From NCBI GenBank assembly GCA_019245575.1, contig JAFARE010000004.1, forward strand, positions 1-64,000: 64,000 bases of DNA, written 5' to 3'. The notes beneath the pieces are model-generated. The model did not search any database. It was not told the origin of the DNA and was given only the letters and a program-made list of their open reading frames with translations. The first letter of the stretch is position 1. Each line of letters begins with the position of its first letter. A program made the translations under genes and the position numbers. Shown piece after piece: positions 25,625 through 33,999 of this stretch. This DNA is from Candidatus Dormiibacterota bacterium (GTDB taxonomy: Bacteria > Chloroflexota > Dormibacteria > Aeolococcales > Aeolococcaceae).

Positions 25625-26845
25625 TCAGGCCGCGTAGAGACGGAGGTCGCTGGCGAACCGGTCCGATATCTCGATGCACCGCTCCAGCTCGGGATGGCGC
25701 ACGAAGACGATGCCGTCCGAGAGCAGCGTCTGCATCCAGTCGCGCCGCGGCGACCCCACCGGCAGCAGGTCGATGGCGCAGACCCACTCGTCGTACTCCG
25801 CGAGCAGGTGGGAGAGTCCGTCGATGCGACGGATGTGCCCCTGCCCCTCGGCCCGCTTGGTGATCGAGGCCGCGTTGTACGCGCGCGTCACCGGCTGCGA
25901 GAGGGAGCCGTGCGTCACCGCCTCGGCCCAGCGCTGGAACAGATCGGCATCGGTGGTGAAGTTCATCAGGTCCACCGTGCGCGCACCCGGGGGCCGCGAA
26001 GCGATCTCGCCGAACACCACCTCGCCGTCGGCCTTGCGGTACCACTCCATGTGCGTGAACCCGTCCGTGAACCCCATCGCGCGCAGCACGGCCCGCCCCA
26101 TCGCGCGCCCACCGGCGAGATAGTCGACGTCGATGGTGCGCAGCGCGAGGGTGATCGGGCTGATCCACTCCAGCGAGCGGGCGATGAGCGGCCGGGGCCG
26201 GTACCAGCACATGTTCTCGAAGAGCGGCTCGCCGCGCGCGCAGATCGTGTCGTAGGTGAACTCCTCCGCGTCGACGAACTCCTCGACGCTCACCTGCGGC
26301 ACGTGGAGGAGGCGCGGCATGACCTGCTCCAGCTCCGCGATTGAGTCCACGCGGTACGTGTTGGCCGATCCCGCGCCGGCGATCGGCTTGACGATGAGGG
26401 GAAAGCCGATGCGCTCCGCCGCTTCGCGGACTCCGGCCGCGGTGGTCGTGCTCTCGTGGTAGGGCGTGCGGATCCCGGCGGCGTCGAGCGTGCGCTTCAT
26501 CGCCTCCTTGTCGCGGAACGGAATCGTCTGGCCCACCGTCATGCCGGGCAACCGCAGCGCCTCGCGGATGCGTGCGGCGAGGATCATGGTCGGCTCCCAC
26601 AGCGACTCCACCTGGTCGATGGGTGTGTGGTCGGCGCGGCGCATCACCTCGTGCACGATGCCCAGCTCGTCGCTGAACGACGGCACCTGCCAGTAGTCGG
26701 CGAGGTGCTCGCGCGCCATTTGGGGCAGCGCGTGCACGGACTGGTCGCCGACGCCGATCACGCGCGCTCCCGCGTAGGCGAGGCCGCGCGTGAAGAGCGG
26801 CATCTCGCCGGGGTAGCCGGGGGAGATCAGCAGCACGCTGCCCAT
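25625..26845 (-). CDS. ATP-grasp ligase, paralogue B (406 residues)
   Basis: One of three paralogous ATP-grasp proteins of nearly identical length. An N-terminal Rossmann-like pre-grasp domain comprises residues 1-100 (VLLISPGYPGEMPLFTRGLA). FRDKEAMKRTLDAAGI near residue 111 marks entry to the ATP-grasp. IGFPLIVKPIAGAGSANTYR (about 146-165) is the ATP-binding strand and loop, and VEEFVDAEEFTYDTIC follows. HMEW (265-268) and FGEIASRPPGAR (278-289) form the metal-binding region. The glutamate is kept, but the usual E-x-N-P-R is replaced by E-[IV]-x-x-R-P-P-G. It starts 4 bp after paralogue C stops, so the two form an operon. It should activate a carboxylate as acyl phosphate and join it to an amine. 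Confidence 0.85.
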   Translation of the reverse strand: MGSVLLISPGYPGEMPLFTRGLAYAGARVIGVGDQSVHALPQMAREHLADYWQVPSFSDELGIVHEVMRRADHTPIDQVESLWEPTMILAARIREALRLPGMTVGQTIPFRDKEAMKRTLDAAGIRTPYHESTTTAAGVREAAERIGFPLIVKPIAGAGSANTYRVDSIAELEQVMPRLLHVPQVSVEEFVDAEEFTYDTICARGEPLFENMCWYRPRPLIARSLEWISPITLALRTIDVDYLAGGRAMGRAVLRAMGFTDGFTHMEWYRKADGEVVFGEIASRPPGARTVDLMNFTTDADLFQRWAEAVTHGSLSQPVTRAYNAASITKRAEGQGHIRRIDGLSHLLAEYDEWVCAIDLLPVGSPRRDWMQTLLSDGIVFVRHPELERCIEISDRFASDLRLYAA

Positions 26846-26849
26846 GACG

Positions 26850-28070
26850 TCAGGCCCCGGCCAGCTCGACGCGGGCCACGTCGACGACGCGGCGCAGCGC
26901 CGCTTCCACCACTGACGTTTCCGGATGGCGCAGGATCACGTAGCCCTCGCCCTCGTAGGTGCCGCTCGGTGCCTGCCCGGCCGCGGGCAGGCGGGCTTCG
27001 ACCACAAGGTCGCCCAGCTCGTGCTGCAGGGTGTCGAGGCCATGGATCGCCCGCACCCGTCCCGATCCCTGCCCGCGCAGGTACGCCGCGCCCACCGCGT
27101 AGTGGCGCTCCGGCGGGTCGAATGCCCCGAAGATCTCGAGGCCGGCCCAGGCGCGATACATGTCGACGTCGTGGGAATAGGACATCAATGTCATGAACTG
27201 GGCGCCCGGCGGACGAGCGGCAACCTCGGAGATGGCGATGCCGTCGGCACCGCGGTTGAACCACTCCATGTGGCTGAGCCCGGTGTCCATGCCGAGGACA
27301 CGAAGCGCGCGCTCGCCCGCCTCGCGGATGGCGTGATAGCCGCCGATCTCGCGAGGCAGGAGCACCGCCCACTGGATCCAGGGATTCTCCAGCACCTCCA
27401 GCGGCGTGGGGAGGTAGCGGGAGACGGAGTGCCAGACGAGGCGTCCGCCGGCCATCACGCTGTCGAAGCTGTGCTCCTCGCCGCTGACGGCCTGCTCGAG
27501 CAGCGCCGGCGCGTCCGGCGATGGCGCGTCGAACCGCAGCCAGCCGTGCAGCTGGCCCTCGGTGTCGACGCGGAACGTGCCCCGAGCACCGGCGCCGGCG
27601 GGCGGCTTCACCACGAGCGGCAGGCCGAGTGCGCGCGCCGCCCGCAGCGCTTCCTCAGGTGAGGCCGCCAGCGCGTGCCCGGCGCACGGCACGCCGTGGT
27701 CGCGCATCACCGACTTCATGCGCGCCTTGTCGCGGAAGTTCTGCGCCGCCTCGACGCGCATGCCGGCGATGTCGAACCATTCGCGGACGCGTGCCAGCGG
27801 CACCTGCAGCTGCTCCAGCGTGCCGATGACACGATCCACGCCGCCGAGATGGCGGCGGAACCGTTCGACGGCGCCGGCGATCTGCGCTGCATCGGTGCCG
27901 TCGTCGATCCTGTAATGGCCGGCGAGCTGCGACCGGATTGCCTCAGGCAGCCGCTCCTGGGGGTCCTGGCTGATCAAGCCCACCTGCGCCCCGGGCAGCG
28001 ACGCGGCGGCTCCGATGAATCGATTGGTCGCCTCCAGCAGGAAGGGGGCGACGAACACCGCGTTGGGCAT
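26850..28070 (-). CDS. ATP-grasp ligase, paralogue C (406 residues)
   Basis: The second of the three paralogues. It has the same architecture: an N-terminal domain (NAVFVAPFLLEATNRFIGAA), then FRDKARMKSVMRDHGV near residue 113, LGLPLVVKPPAGAGARGTFR at about 149-168, HMEW at 267-270 and SEVAARPPGAQ at 281-291. The ATG at 28070 is chosen because it restores the family length and lies 6 bp downstream of a TACACT -10 element; the frame continues upstream into the divergent gene. By eye it shares motifs rather than overall identity with B and D, which suggests different substrates. Confidence 0.85.
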   Translation of the reverse strand: MPNAVFVAPFLLEATNRFIGAAASLPGAQVGLISQDPQERLPEAIRSQLAGHYRIDDGTDAAQIAGAVERFRRHLGGVDRVIGTLEQLQVPLARVREWFDIAGMRVEAAQNFRDKARMKSVMRDHGVPCAGHALAASPEEALRAARALGLPLVVKPPAGAGARGTFRVDTEGQLHGWLRFDAPSPDAPALLEQAVSGEEHSFDSVMAGGRLVWHSVSRYLPTPLEVLENPWIQWAVLLPREIGGYHAIREAGERALRVLGMDTGLSHMEWFNRGADGIAISEVAARPPGAQFMTLMSYSHDVDMYRAWAGLEIFGAFDPPERHYAVGAAYLRGQGSGRVRAIHGLDTLQHELGDLVVEARLPAAGQAPSGTYEGEGYVILRHPETSVVEAALRRVVDVARVELAGA

Positions 28071-28076
28071 GGCGGG

Positions 28077-28103
28077 AGTGTAGGCCGCGGCTCCGCCTAC
28101 ACT
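28077..28103. promoter_or_regulatory. Palindromic bidirectional promoter
   Basis: A perfect 9-bp inverted repeat, AGTGTAGGC / GCCTACACT, around a 9-bp centre fills most of the 40-bp gap between divergent genes. Each arm supplies a TACACT -10 hexamer to one gene: on the minus strand 6 bp before the ATG at 28070, and on the plus strand (28098-28103) 7 bp before the ATG at 28111. The symmetry could also serve a dimeric regulator that controls both directions. Confidence 0.6.
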
Positions 28104-28110
28104 CGGCGCG

Positions 28111-29304
28111 ATGGCGGAGGCGATCAGGAGGTGGACGGGGCCGGCGGCGTGGACCGCGGCCCTCGCGGTGCTCGCGTACACGGCGCTGCACCACATGCTC
28201 ACGATGCCCGTGGCGGCGCACGCGTGGAATGACACCTACGTCTATCTCGAAGCAGCGCAGCGGTTCCTGGCCCATCCCGCGCACCTGTACGACGGCGCGC
28301 TCGCGCAGCTCCACCGGGCCACAGCGCAGAACGCATTCCTGTACCCGCCCCTTGGCATTCTGCCCTTTCTCGCGCTGGTGCCACTGCAGCACGCCGCCGG
28401 GATGCCACTTGCCGCCGGCGTATGGACCGTTGTGGACACGGTGGCGCTTGCCGCGGCAGTGGTGCTCTTCAGCCGCCGCGCCGGGTGCAGCTGGGCGCTG
28501 AGCGGCGTGGTTCTGCTGATCGCGGCGCTCTCGCTGCCCGCGCAGTGGGAGATCAACTCCGGTCAGGTCGACGGCGTGGAGCTGCTCCTGCTCGCGCTGT
28601 CGTTGCGCCACGCTGAGCGCGCCGTCTCCGGCGTGTGGCTCGGTCTCGCCGTCGCGTTCAAGCCCATCGCTGTGGTCGTGCTGCTGCTTCCGCTGCTGCG
28701 GCGGCAGCCACAGGTGGCGGCGGTGGCGTGCGGCGTGGCGCTTGCGGTGAATGCGGTGTGGATCCCCTTCCTCGGACTCCCCGTGGCGAGCGAGTATCTG
28801 ACCCGCGTGCTGCCGTTCACGATGTTCAGCGTCGTGCACGATCCCAACAACATCTCGCTTGCGACGCGGCTGCAGGACATCCTCGGCGGCGTGCAGGTCA
28901 CAAAGCGAACGCCGGCAGGCTTCGCGGTGCCGCATCCGGTCGACGCGCTGGCGCTGCTGTGGACGATCCGCGTGCTCACGCTGGCGGTGTGGGCGCGCAC
29001 CGTCACGCGGCATGGCGTCGACGACGTGACGGCGCTTGCCGTCACGCTGGCGACGGTGCCCCTGCTGGCGGCCACGCTCTGGCCGCACTACTTCCTGTTC
29101 CTGCTGCCACTCGGCATCGTGCTGATCCGTTCGCCCCTCGTTGCCGCGCGCATCGCCGCCTGGGCCGGGCTGACCCTGACGGTGTACCGATGGAGGTCGG
29201 AGGTCCTCTGGGTCAGCGTGCCCGTGCTCTGGTGCGCGGCGCTGGCCGCGACGCAGGGGGAGAGGATGAGCGCCCGGATAGCCACCCCTGCCCATGCCCA
29301 TTAG
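28111..29304 (+). CDS. GT87-like (DUF2029) membrane glycosyltransferase
   Basis: A 397-residue integral membrane protein with about ten hydrophobic helices. The GT-C features of the GT87/DUF2029 group (polyprenyl-phosphate-mannose mannosyltransferases) are visible: acidic loop HAWNDTYVYLEAAQRFLAHP after TM1, FLYPPLGILPFLALV, and NSGQVDGVELLLLALSL, matching the family's GQVN motif. It is divergent from ligase C across the palindromic promoter and 12 bp upstream of ligase D, so it probably decorates or exports the product on a lipid carrier (inference). Confidence 0.78.
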   Translation: MAEAIRRWTGPAAWTAALAVLAYTALHHMLTMPVAAHAWNDTYVYLEAAQRFLAHPAHLYDGALAQLHRATAQNAFLYPPLGILPFLALVPLQHAAGMPLAAGVWTVVDTVALAAAVVLFSRRAGCSWALSGVVLLIAALSLPAQWEINSGQVDGVELLLLALSLRHAERAVSGVWLGLAVAFKPIAVVVLLLPLLRRQPQVAAVACGVALAVNAVWIPFLGLPVASEYLTRVLPFTMFSVVHDPNNISLATRLQDILGGVQVTKRTPAGFAVPHPVDALALLWTIRVLTLAVWARTVTRHGVDDVTALAVTLATVPLLAATLWPHYFLFLLPLGIVLIRSPLVAARIAAWAGLTLTVYRWRSEVLWVSVPVLWCAALAATQGERMSARIATPAHAH

Positions 29305-29307
29305 GAT
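29302..29307 (+). promoter_or_regulatory. -10 element TAGGAT
   Basis: TAGGAT overlaps the TAG stop of the glycosyltransferase gene and ends 9 bp before the ATG of ligase D at 29317. Confidence 0.35.
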
Positions 29308-29316
29308 CACCGGCGC

Positions 29317-30540
29317 ATGAACGTCATCTTCATCGAGCCTGCCTTCCCGCCCAACCAGCGCGAGTTCGTGCGTGGCCTGGCGGCCGTCGGCGCCACCGTG
29401 ATCGGCATCGGAGAGCGCTCCCTCGACCAGATGGATGCCGACCTCAGGAGCTGGATGCTGCACTACCACCAGGTGGGCAACGTGACCGATGTGCAGCAGC
29501 TCGCCGGTGCGGTGCGCTGGGTGCAGGAGCGGCTGTGGGTGGACCGGCTCGAGTCGACAATCGAGGCACACACGCTCGCGGCTGCGCAGGTCCGCGAGTG
29601 GTGCAACATCCCCGGGACGTCGGTGCGCACCACGTACCTCTGCCGCGACAAACCTTCGATGAAGGACACGCTGCGTGAGGCCGGCGTGCCCACTGCGCAG
29701 TCAGCCGGGGCGGACAGTGCGGCGGAGGTGTGGGCGTTCGCGGACTCGGTCGGTTTCCCGCTCATCCTCAAGCCGCGCGCAGCCGCGGGAGCGAGCGGCA
29801 CACGCCGGGTGGACAGCCGCGAGGAGCTGGAGCGGGCATTGGGGGAGCTGGGCGCGAGTGGCTCGGACTCGATCGCGGTGGAGGAATTCGTGGAGGGGCA
29901 CGAGGGCTTCTACGACACCATCTGCATCGACGGGCGGCCGGTGTACGACTTCATCTCGCACTACGACCCCAACGTGCTGGAGGCGATGCGCGAGCGGTGG
30001 ATCAGCCCGCAGTTCATCGCCACCAACCGCATCGACTACTCGGAGGCGTACGCAGAGGTGCGCGTGATGGGCAAGCGCGTCATCGACGCCCTCGGCATCG
30101 GCACCTCCGCCACGCACATGGAGTGGTTCTTCGGGCCCAAGGGGCTGCGCTTCAGCGAGATCGGCTGCCGCCCGCCCGGGGTCCGCGCCTGGGACCTGTA
30201 CGCGGTGGGCAACGACATCGACATCTATCGCGAGTGGGCCAATGCGGTGGTGCACGCGCACGTGCAGGCGGGCCTCTCGCGCCGCCTGGCCGCGGGCATT
30301 GTGGCGCTCCGTCCTGACCACGACGGGCGCATCAGCCATTACGACGGCGCCGACGCCATCCAGCAGCGTTACGGGCCGCACATCATCGACGCGTACCTGC
30401 CCTCGCCGGGCACGCCCACGCAGCCGGTTGAGGCCGGGTACATGGCCAACGCGTGGGTGCGCATGGCGCACCCCGACTACGACACGCTGCGCGGCATGCT
30501 CAACGACGTCGGCGAAACGCTGCACGTGCGCGCCGCATGA
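29317..30540 (+). CDS. ATP-grasp ligase, paralogue D (407 residues)
   Basis: The third paralogue, first in a tightly coupled run of seven plus-strand genes. The N-terminal domain is NVIFIEPAFPPNQREFVRGL. CRDKPSMKDTLREAGVP lies near residue 109, VGFPLILKPRAAAGASGTRR at about 145-164, and VEEFVEGHEGFYDTIC follows. HMEWFF is at 267-272 and FSEIGCRPPGVR at 279-290. The E-[IV]-x-x-R-P-P-G motif is shared with B and C. Its stop overlaps the S51-like gene (ATGA). Co-expression with a peptidase-like hydrolase and esterases suggests the product is an amide or peptide that is later trimmed, released or turned over. Confidence 0.85.
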   Translation: MNVIFIEPAFPPNQREFVRGLAAVGATVIGIGERSLDQMDADLRSWMLHYHQVGNVTDVQQLAGAVRWVQERLWVDRLESTIEAHTLAAAQVREWCNIPGTSVRTTYLCRDKPSMKDTLREAGVPTAQSAGADSAAEVWAFADSVGFPLILKPRAAAGASGTRRVDSREELERALGELGASGSDSIAVEEFVEGHEGFYDTICIDGRPVYDFISHYDPNVLEAMRERWISPQFIATNRIDYSEAYAEVRVMGKRVIDALGIGTSATHMEWFFGPKGLRFSEIGCRPPGVRAWDLYAVGNDIDIYREWANAVVHAHVQAGLSRRLAAGIVALRPDHDGRISHYDGADAIQQRYGPHIIDAYLPSPGTPTQPVEAGYMANAWVRMAHPDYDTLRGMLNDVGETLHVRAA

Positions 30541-31466
30541 CGGCGGCGATTCTGCTCGGGCCGCAGCCACCGGCGCCGCGGCTGGACGCGGACGTCGCTG
30601 CGCTGGGCGTCGATGGTCCGGTCGCGCTGGTCACGGCCGGCTACGAGGAGGCCGAGCGAAACGACGCCCACCTGGACCGTGCCCTGGGCGGTGGCACGCG
30701 CAACCTGGGCTTGTACGGCAGGCGGCTCGACATCCTCGAGAGCGACACCGACTTCGCCGCGGCGCTGCACCGCCTGCGCATCGAGCTGGCTGAACAGCAG
30801 ACGCTGTACCGCGCGCGCCTCGTCCACGGGCTCGCCGCCGTCGACGCGGTGCGGCGTCTGGGCGGCAGCTCGCGGCGCAGCCTGGGCACGCAGCTCGACG
30901 ACGCCATCAGCGACGTGCGCACCCTCGACGACAACCATGCGGCGGCGATGGCTGCCGCGGTGCGCCGTTTCGAGGACGAGTGGCCGGTGCACGAACGCGA
31001 CGTGATCCTCGCCCACCGCGGCGCGGTTGCGGCACAGCTCGAGGAATGCGCGGCGATCGCCGTCGCGGGTGGTCATGTGGGCGTGCTCCTCGAGTGTGTC
31101 TGGCTCTGCGGTGTGGGCCCGGCGACGGTGCGCATGCCGCTCATCGCCTGGTCCTCCGGCGCGATGGTGGTCACGGAACGCGTGATGGTGACCGACGAGC
31201 ACGAGATCGGGGCGCGGCCGGCAGAGGTGATGGGAACAGGGAGCGCGGCGGTGTGCGGCGTGGTGGTGATGGTGGACTCGCAGGCGCGGCTGCGCATCGA
31301 TGACGGCGACAGCCTCGCCCTCCTGGCGCGGCGCTGCGCACCGCGCGCGTGCGTGCTGCTGGACGATGGCGACCGCCTCGCGTGTGCCGACGGTGCGCCC
31401 GATCTGGACAGCGCGCGCGTCATCGGCCTCGACGGCGTCATCCGCAGGCCAGCCGAGGCTGCGTGA
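30537..31466 (+). CDS. S51-like serine hydrolase (cyanophycinase/PepE type)
   Basis: A 309-residue protein resembling the class-I-amidotransferase-like S51 peptidases. It opens with a short strand, AAILLGPQPP, followed by VALVTAGYEEAE, the family's first core strand and loop. AIAVAGGHVGVLLECV corresponds to the GGNQ segment. MPLIAWSSGAMVV (residues 200-212) matches the nucleophile elbow of PepE/cyanophycinase (WSAGA), making Ser206 the likely nucleophile. Residues about 60-165 form a helical insertion not found in standard cyanophycinase. Known relatives cleave cyanophycin or Asp-X dipeptides, which fits a locus of amide-forming ligases. It is coupled to both neighbours by 4-bp overlaps. Confidence 0.68.
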   Translation: MTAAILLGPQPPAPRLDADVAALGVDGPVALVTAGYEEAERNDAHLDRALGGGTRNLGLYGRRLDILESDTDFAAALHRLRIELAEQQTLYRARLVHGLAAVDAVRRLGGSSRRSLGTQLDDAISDVRTLDDNHAAAMAAAVRRFEDEWPVHERDVILAHRGAVAAQLEECAAIAVAGGHVGVLLECVWLCGVGPATVRMPLIAWSSGAMVVTERVMVTDEHEIGARPAEVMGTGSAAVCGVVVMVDSQARLRIDDGDSLALLARRCAPRACVLLDDGDRLACADGAPDLDSARVIGLDGVIRRPAEAA

Positions 31467-32647
31467 TCGTACGGCGCGCACGCTCGGGCCGCGCAGTCGC
31501 GCGGCTGCGAGAGGCTGCCGGCTCGCCGGAGGATGTGGAGCGCATCCTGCAGGAACAGCCGGTGCCGATCGTGGAGGGCACGCTCTCCACATTCGTCTGG
31601 CGGGGTGAGGCGGACGCGGTTGCCGTGGAGCACCGCATCGTTGGATTGCAGGAGCCGCTGCCACTGCGCCGCATCCGCAACAGCGACGTGTGGTTCGCCA
31701 CCGTCGAGCTGCCGCCCGGGTCGCGCGTGGAGTACCGCATGCTGCTGCGGTACGGCGACCACATCGAGAACGTGCTCGACCCGCGCAACCCGCGGCAGGT
31801 GTCGGATCCCAGCACCACGAAGTCCGTGCTCGAGGCGGGCGGCTACGCAACGCCGGACTGGGCGTTGCCTGACCCAGATGTTGTGCCCGGGGAATTGATC
31901 GAGACGCGGGTTGCGAGCAAGCACCTGGGACGCGACGTCCGCCTCACGCTGTATCTGCCCATGCGGATGCGGCGTCACGACCGCCTTCCCGTGGTGGTGA
32001 TGCACGACGGCAGCGACTTCATCCGCTACGGCGGCGTGACCACGGTGCTGGACAACCTCATGCACCGGCGGCTGATGGCGGACGCCGTGGTGGCGCTGCT
32101 GCATGCGGGCGATCGCTTCGTCGAGTACACCGGCAATCCCGCGCACGCGCGCTTTCTGACCGCCGAGCTCATCCCCCAGCTGGAGCGGTCGCTCCCGCTG
32201 CGCGGCGACCCGCATGGCCGCATCCTCGCCGGTGCCAGCCTGGGCGCCATCGCCGCCCTCTCGGCGGCCGCGCGAGCGCCGGGCTTCTACGGAGGGCTGC
32301 TGCTGCAGTCGGGGACGTTCATCTACTCGTCGGTGGGGCGGGGGAGCGGAGCGCCGCCACCCTGGTGGCCCCCGGCCGGCGCGCCGGCGCTGGAGCGCGT
32401 GCTGCGATTCGTCAACAAGCTGCGCGCTGATCCGGCGTTCCTGTGCGACCGCATCTTCCACAGCCTCGGGGCATTCGAGCCCTCGGCCGACCGCAACCGC
32501 GCCATGGCGGCGACGCTGCGCGCGATGGCCGCGTCCTACCGGATGGAGGAGGGGCTCGACGGGCACAACTGGATCAGCTGGCGTGACTGCCTGCACGACG
32601 GGTTCGCGTGGCTGCTGCCCGGCGACGCCCGGTCCATCTACCCCTGA
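31463..32647 (+). CDS. Enterochelin-esterase-like alpha/beta hydrolase
   Basis: A 394-residue enzyme with an N-terminal immunoglobulin-like domain of the Fes/CBM48 type (residues about 40-140, TFVWRGEADAVAVEHRIVG and VWFATVELPPGSRVEYRML). An esterase-D alpha/beta hydrolase domain follows: LPVVVMHDGSDFIRYGG, the nucleophile elbow ILAGASLGAIAALSAA, and a C-terminal GHNWISWRDCL supplying the His. Fes hydrolyses trilactone siderophores. No siderophore synthetase is present, so an ester or amide made by this locus is the more plausible substrate. The GTG start overlaps the S51-like stop. Confidence 0.85.
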   Translation: MIVRRARSGRAVARLREAAGSPEDVERILQEQPVPIVEGTLSTFVWRGEADAVAVEHRIVGLQEPLPLRRIRNSDVWFATVELPPGSRVEYRMLLRYGDHIENVLDPRNPRQVSDPSTTKSVLEAGGYATPDWALPDPDVVPGELIETRVASKHLGRDVRLTLYLPMRMRRHDRLPVVVMHDGSDFIRYGGVTTVLDNLMHRRLMADAVVALLHAGDRFVEYTGNPAHARFLTAELIPQLERSLPLRGDPHGRILAGASLGAIAALSAAARAPGFYGGLLLQSGTFIYSSVGRGSGAPPPWWPPAGAPALERVLRFVNKLRADPAFLCDRIFHSLGAFEPSADRNRAMAATLRAMAASYRMEEGLDGHNWISWRDCLHDGFAWLLPGDARSIYP

Positions 32648-32677
32648 CCCCATGCGTTTGGGCGAGACTTCGCAGCC

Positions 32678-33409
32678 GTGAAGCTGGTTCAGCGCTGGTA
32701 CTCGGAGCGGATGTACCGCGATGTGACCGTGGCCCGCTGGGGCCATTTCGGCCTGCCCGTGATCGTCTTTCCGACCGCGGGCGGCGACGCGGAGGAGATC
32801 GAGCGCATGCACCTGGTGGACGCGCTCGGTGGCCTGCTCGAGGCCGGCCGCATCAAGGTGTACTCCTGCGACAGCACCGCGGGCGCGGTGATCATGCGGG
32901 GTGAGGGCTCACCCGGCTTTCGCGGCGCAATGCTGAAGGCGTACCAGGAGTTCGTCCGCTACGAGCTGATTCCCGCGATCCGCGCGGACTGCAACTGGCC
33001 GGATGCCACCGTGATCACGGCGGGCGCGTCGGTGGGGGCCTTCAACGCCGTGGCCGCGCTCTGCCGCTTTCCCGACGTGGTGCACGCCGCTGTGGGCATG
33101 AGCGGTACATACGACCTGGCGCGCTTTGTCGGCGACGGCGCCGGCATGGAGCTGTACTTTGCCACGCCGCTGTACTTCCTGCCCGGCCTCGACGGCGACC
33201 ACCTGAGCCAGCTGCGGCATCGCTTCGCCATCCTCGCGTCGGGCCAGGGGCGCTGGGAGAACGCGGGCGAATCCTGGCGCATGGCCGACGTGCTGGGGAC
33301 CAAGGGCATCCCCAACCGCGTGGACGCATGGGGTCACGAGTACGACCACGACTGGCCCACCTGGCGGCGGATGCTGCCTCAGTATTTGACAGAGTTGACC
33401 GGAGGCTGA
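32678..33409 (+). CDS. Esterase, alpha/beta hydrolase fold
   Basis: A 243-residue single-domain esterase. LPVIVFPTAGGDAEEIER starts the fold. VITAGASVGAFNAVAAL is the nucleophile elbow (GxSxG, Ser in GASVGA). HAAVGMSGTYDL follows, and the C-terminal WGHEYDHDWPTW supplies the His. It resembles the esterase domain of the preceding gene but lacks the N-terminal domain, so the two may process the same compound at different bonds. The start is GTG at 32678. It is 30 bp from the upstream gene and 2 bp from the next. Confidence 0.82.
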   Translation: MKLVQRWYSERMYRDVTVARWGHFGLPVIVFPTAGGDAEEIERMHLVDALGGLLEAGRIKVYSCDSTAGAVIMRGEGSPGFRGAMLKAYQEFVRYELIPAIRADCNWPDATVITAGASVGAFNAVAALCRFPDVVHAAVGMSGTYDLARFVGDGAGMELYFATPLYFLPGLDGDHLSQLRHRFAILASGQGRWENAGESWRMADVLGTKGIPNRVDAWGHEYDHDWPTWRRMLPQYLTELTGG

Positions 33410-33411
33410 GC

Positions 33412-33999
33412 GTGGCGTCCAGCTTCCAGGCCACATACCTCGCCGGTGCGCCGCCGTGGGACATCGGCCGGCCGCAGGGCATCTTCGTGCATCTCGTCGA
33501 CGCGGGCGCGGTGCGCGGGCGCGTCATCGACCTGGGCTGTGGCACCGGCGAGAACGCGCTGTACGCGAGCGCTCACGGTTTGGACGTGATGGGCGTGGAC
33601 CTTGCGCCGGAGGCCATCCGGCAGGCGCGTGCCAAGGCGCAGGAACGCGGCGCTGCCGTGGACTTCCGGGTTGCCGACGTTCTCGAACTGAACGGGTACG
33701 GCGGCACGTTCGATGCCGCGATCGACAGCGGGATGTTCCACACGCTCCGCGAGACAGATCGCCCGCGGTATGCGAGCAGCGTGCACGGTGCTCTGCGTCC
33801 GGGCGGCCGCCTGTTCATCGCCTGCTTCAGCGAGCACGAGCCGGGTGACTGGGGCCCGCGCCGCGTCACGCAGGCGGAGATCCACGAAACATTCCGCGAC
33901 GGCTGGACGGTGGACTCGATCGAGGCGGCGGTGTTCGACACGACGCTCGCCGAGGCGTCGAAGGTGAGCGCGTGGCTGGCGTCGCTGACATCGCGGTGA
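33412..33999 (+). CDS. SAM-dependent methyltransferase, thiopurine-MT-like
   Basis: A 195-residue methyltransferase. FQATYLAGAPPWDIGRPQ at the N-terminus is characteristic of the small thiol/tellurite/thiopurine methyltransferase group. Motif I is VIDLGCGTGENALYAS, followed by MGVDLAPEAI; DAAIDSGMFHTL is post-motif II. The GTG start has a strong GGAGG ribosome-binding site overlapping the upstream stop. It probably methylates the product or a thiol/amine precursor of the locus, but it could also be an independent detoxification enzyme. Confidence 0.82.
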   Translation: MASSFQATYLAGAPPWDIGRPQGIFVHLVDAGAVRGRVIDLGCGTGENALYASAHGLDVMGVDLAPEAIRQARAKAQERGAAVDFRVADVLELNGYGGTFDAAIDSGMFHTLRETDRPRYASSVHGALRPGGRLFIACFSEHEPGDWGPRRVTQAEIHETFRDGWTVDSIEAAVFDTTLAEASKVSAWLASLTSR

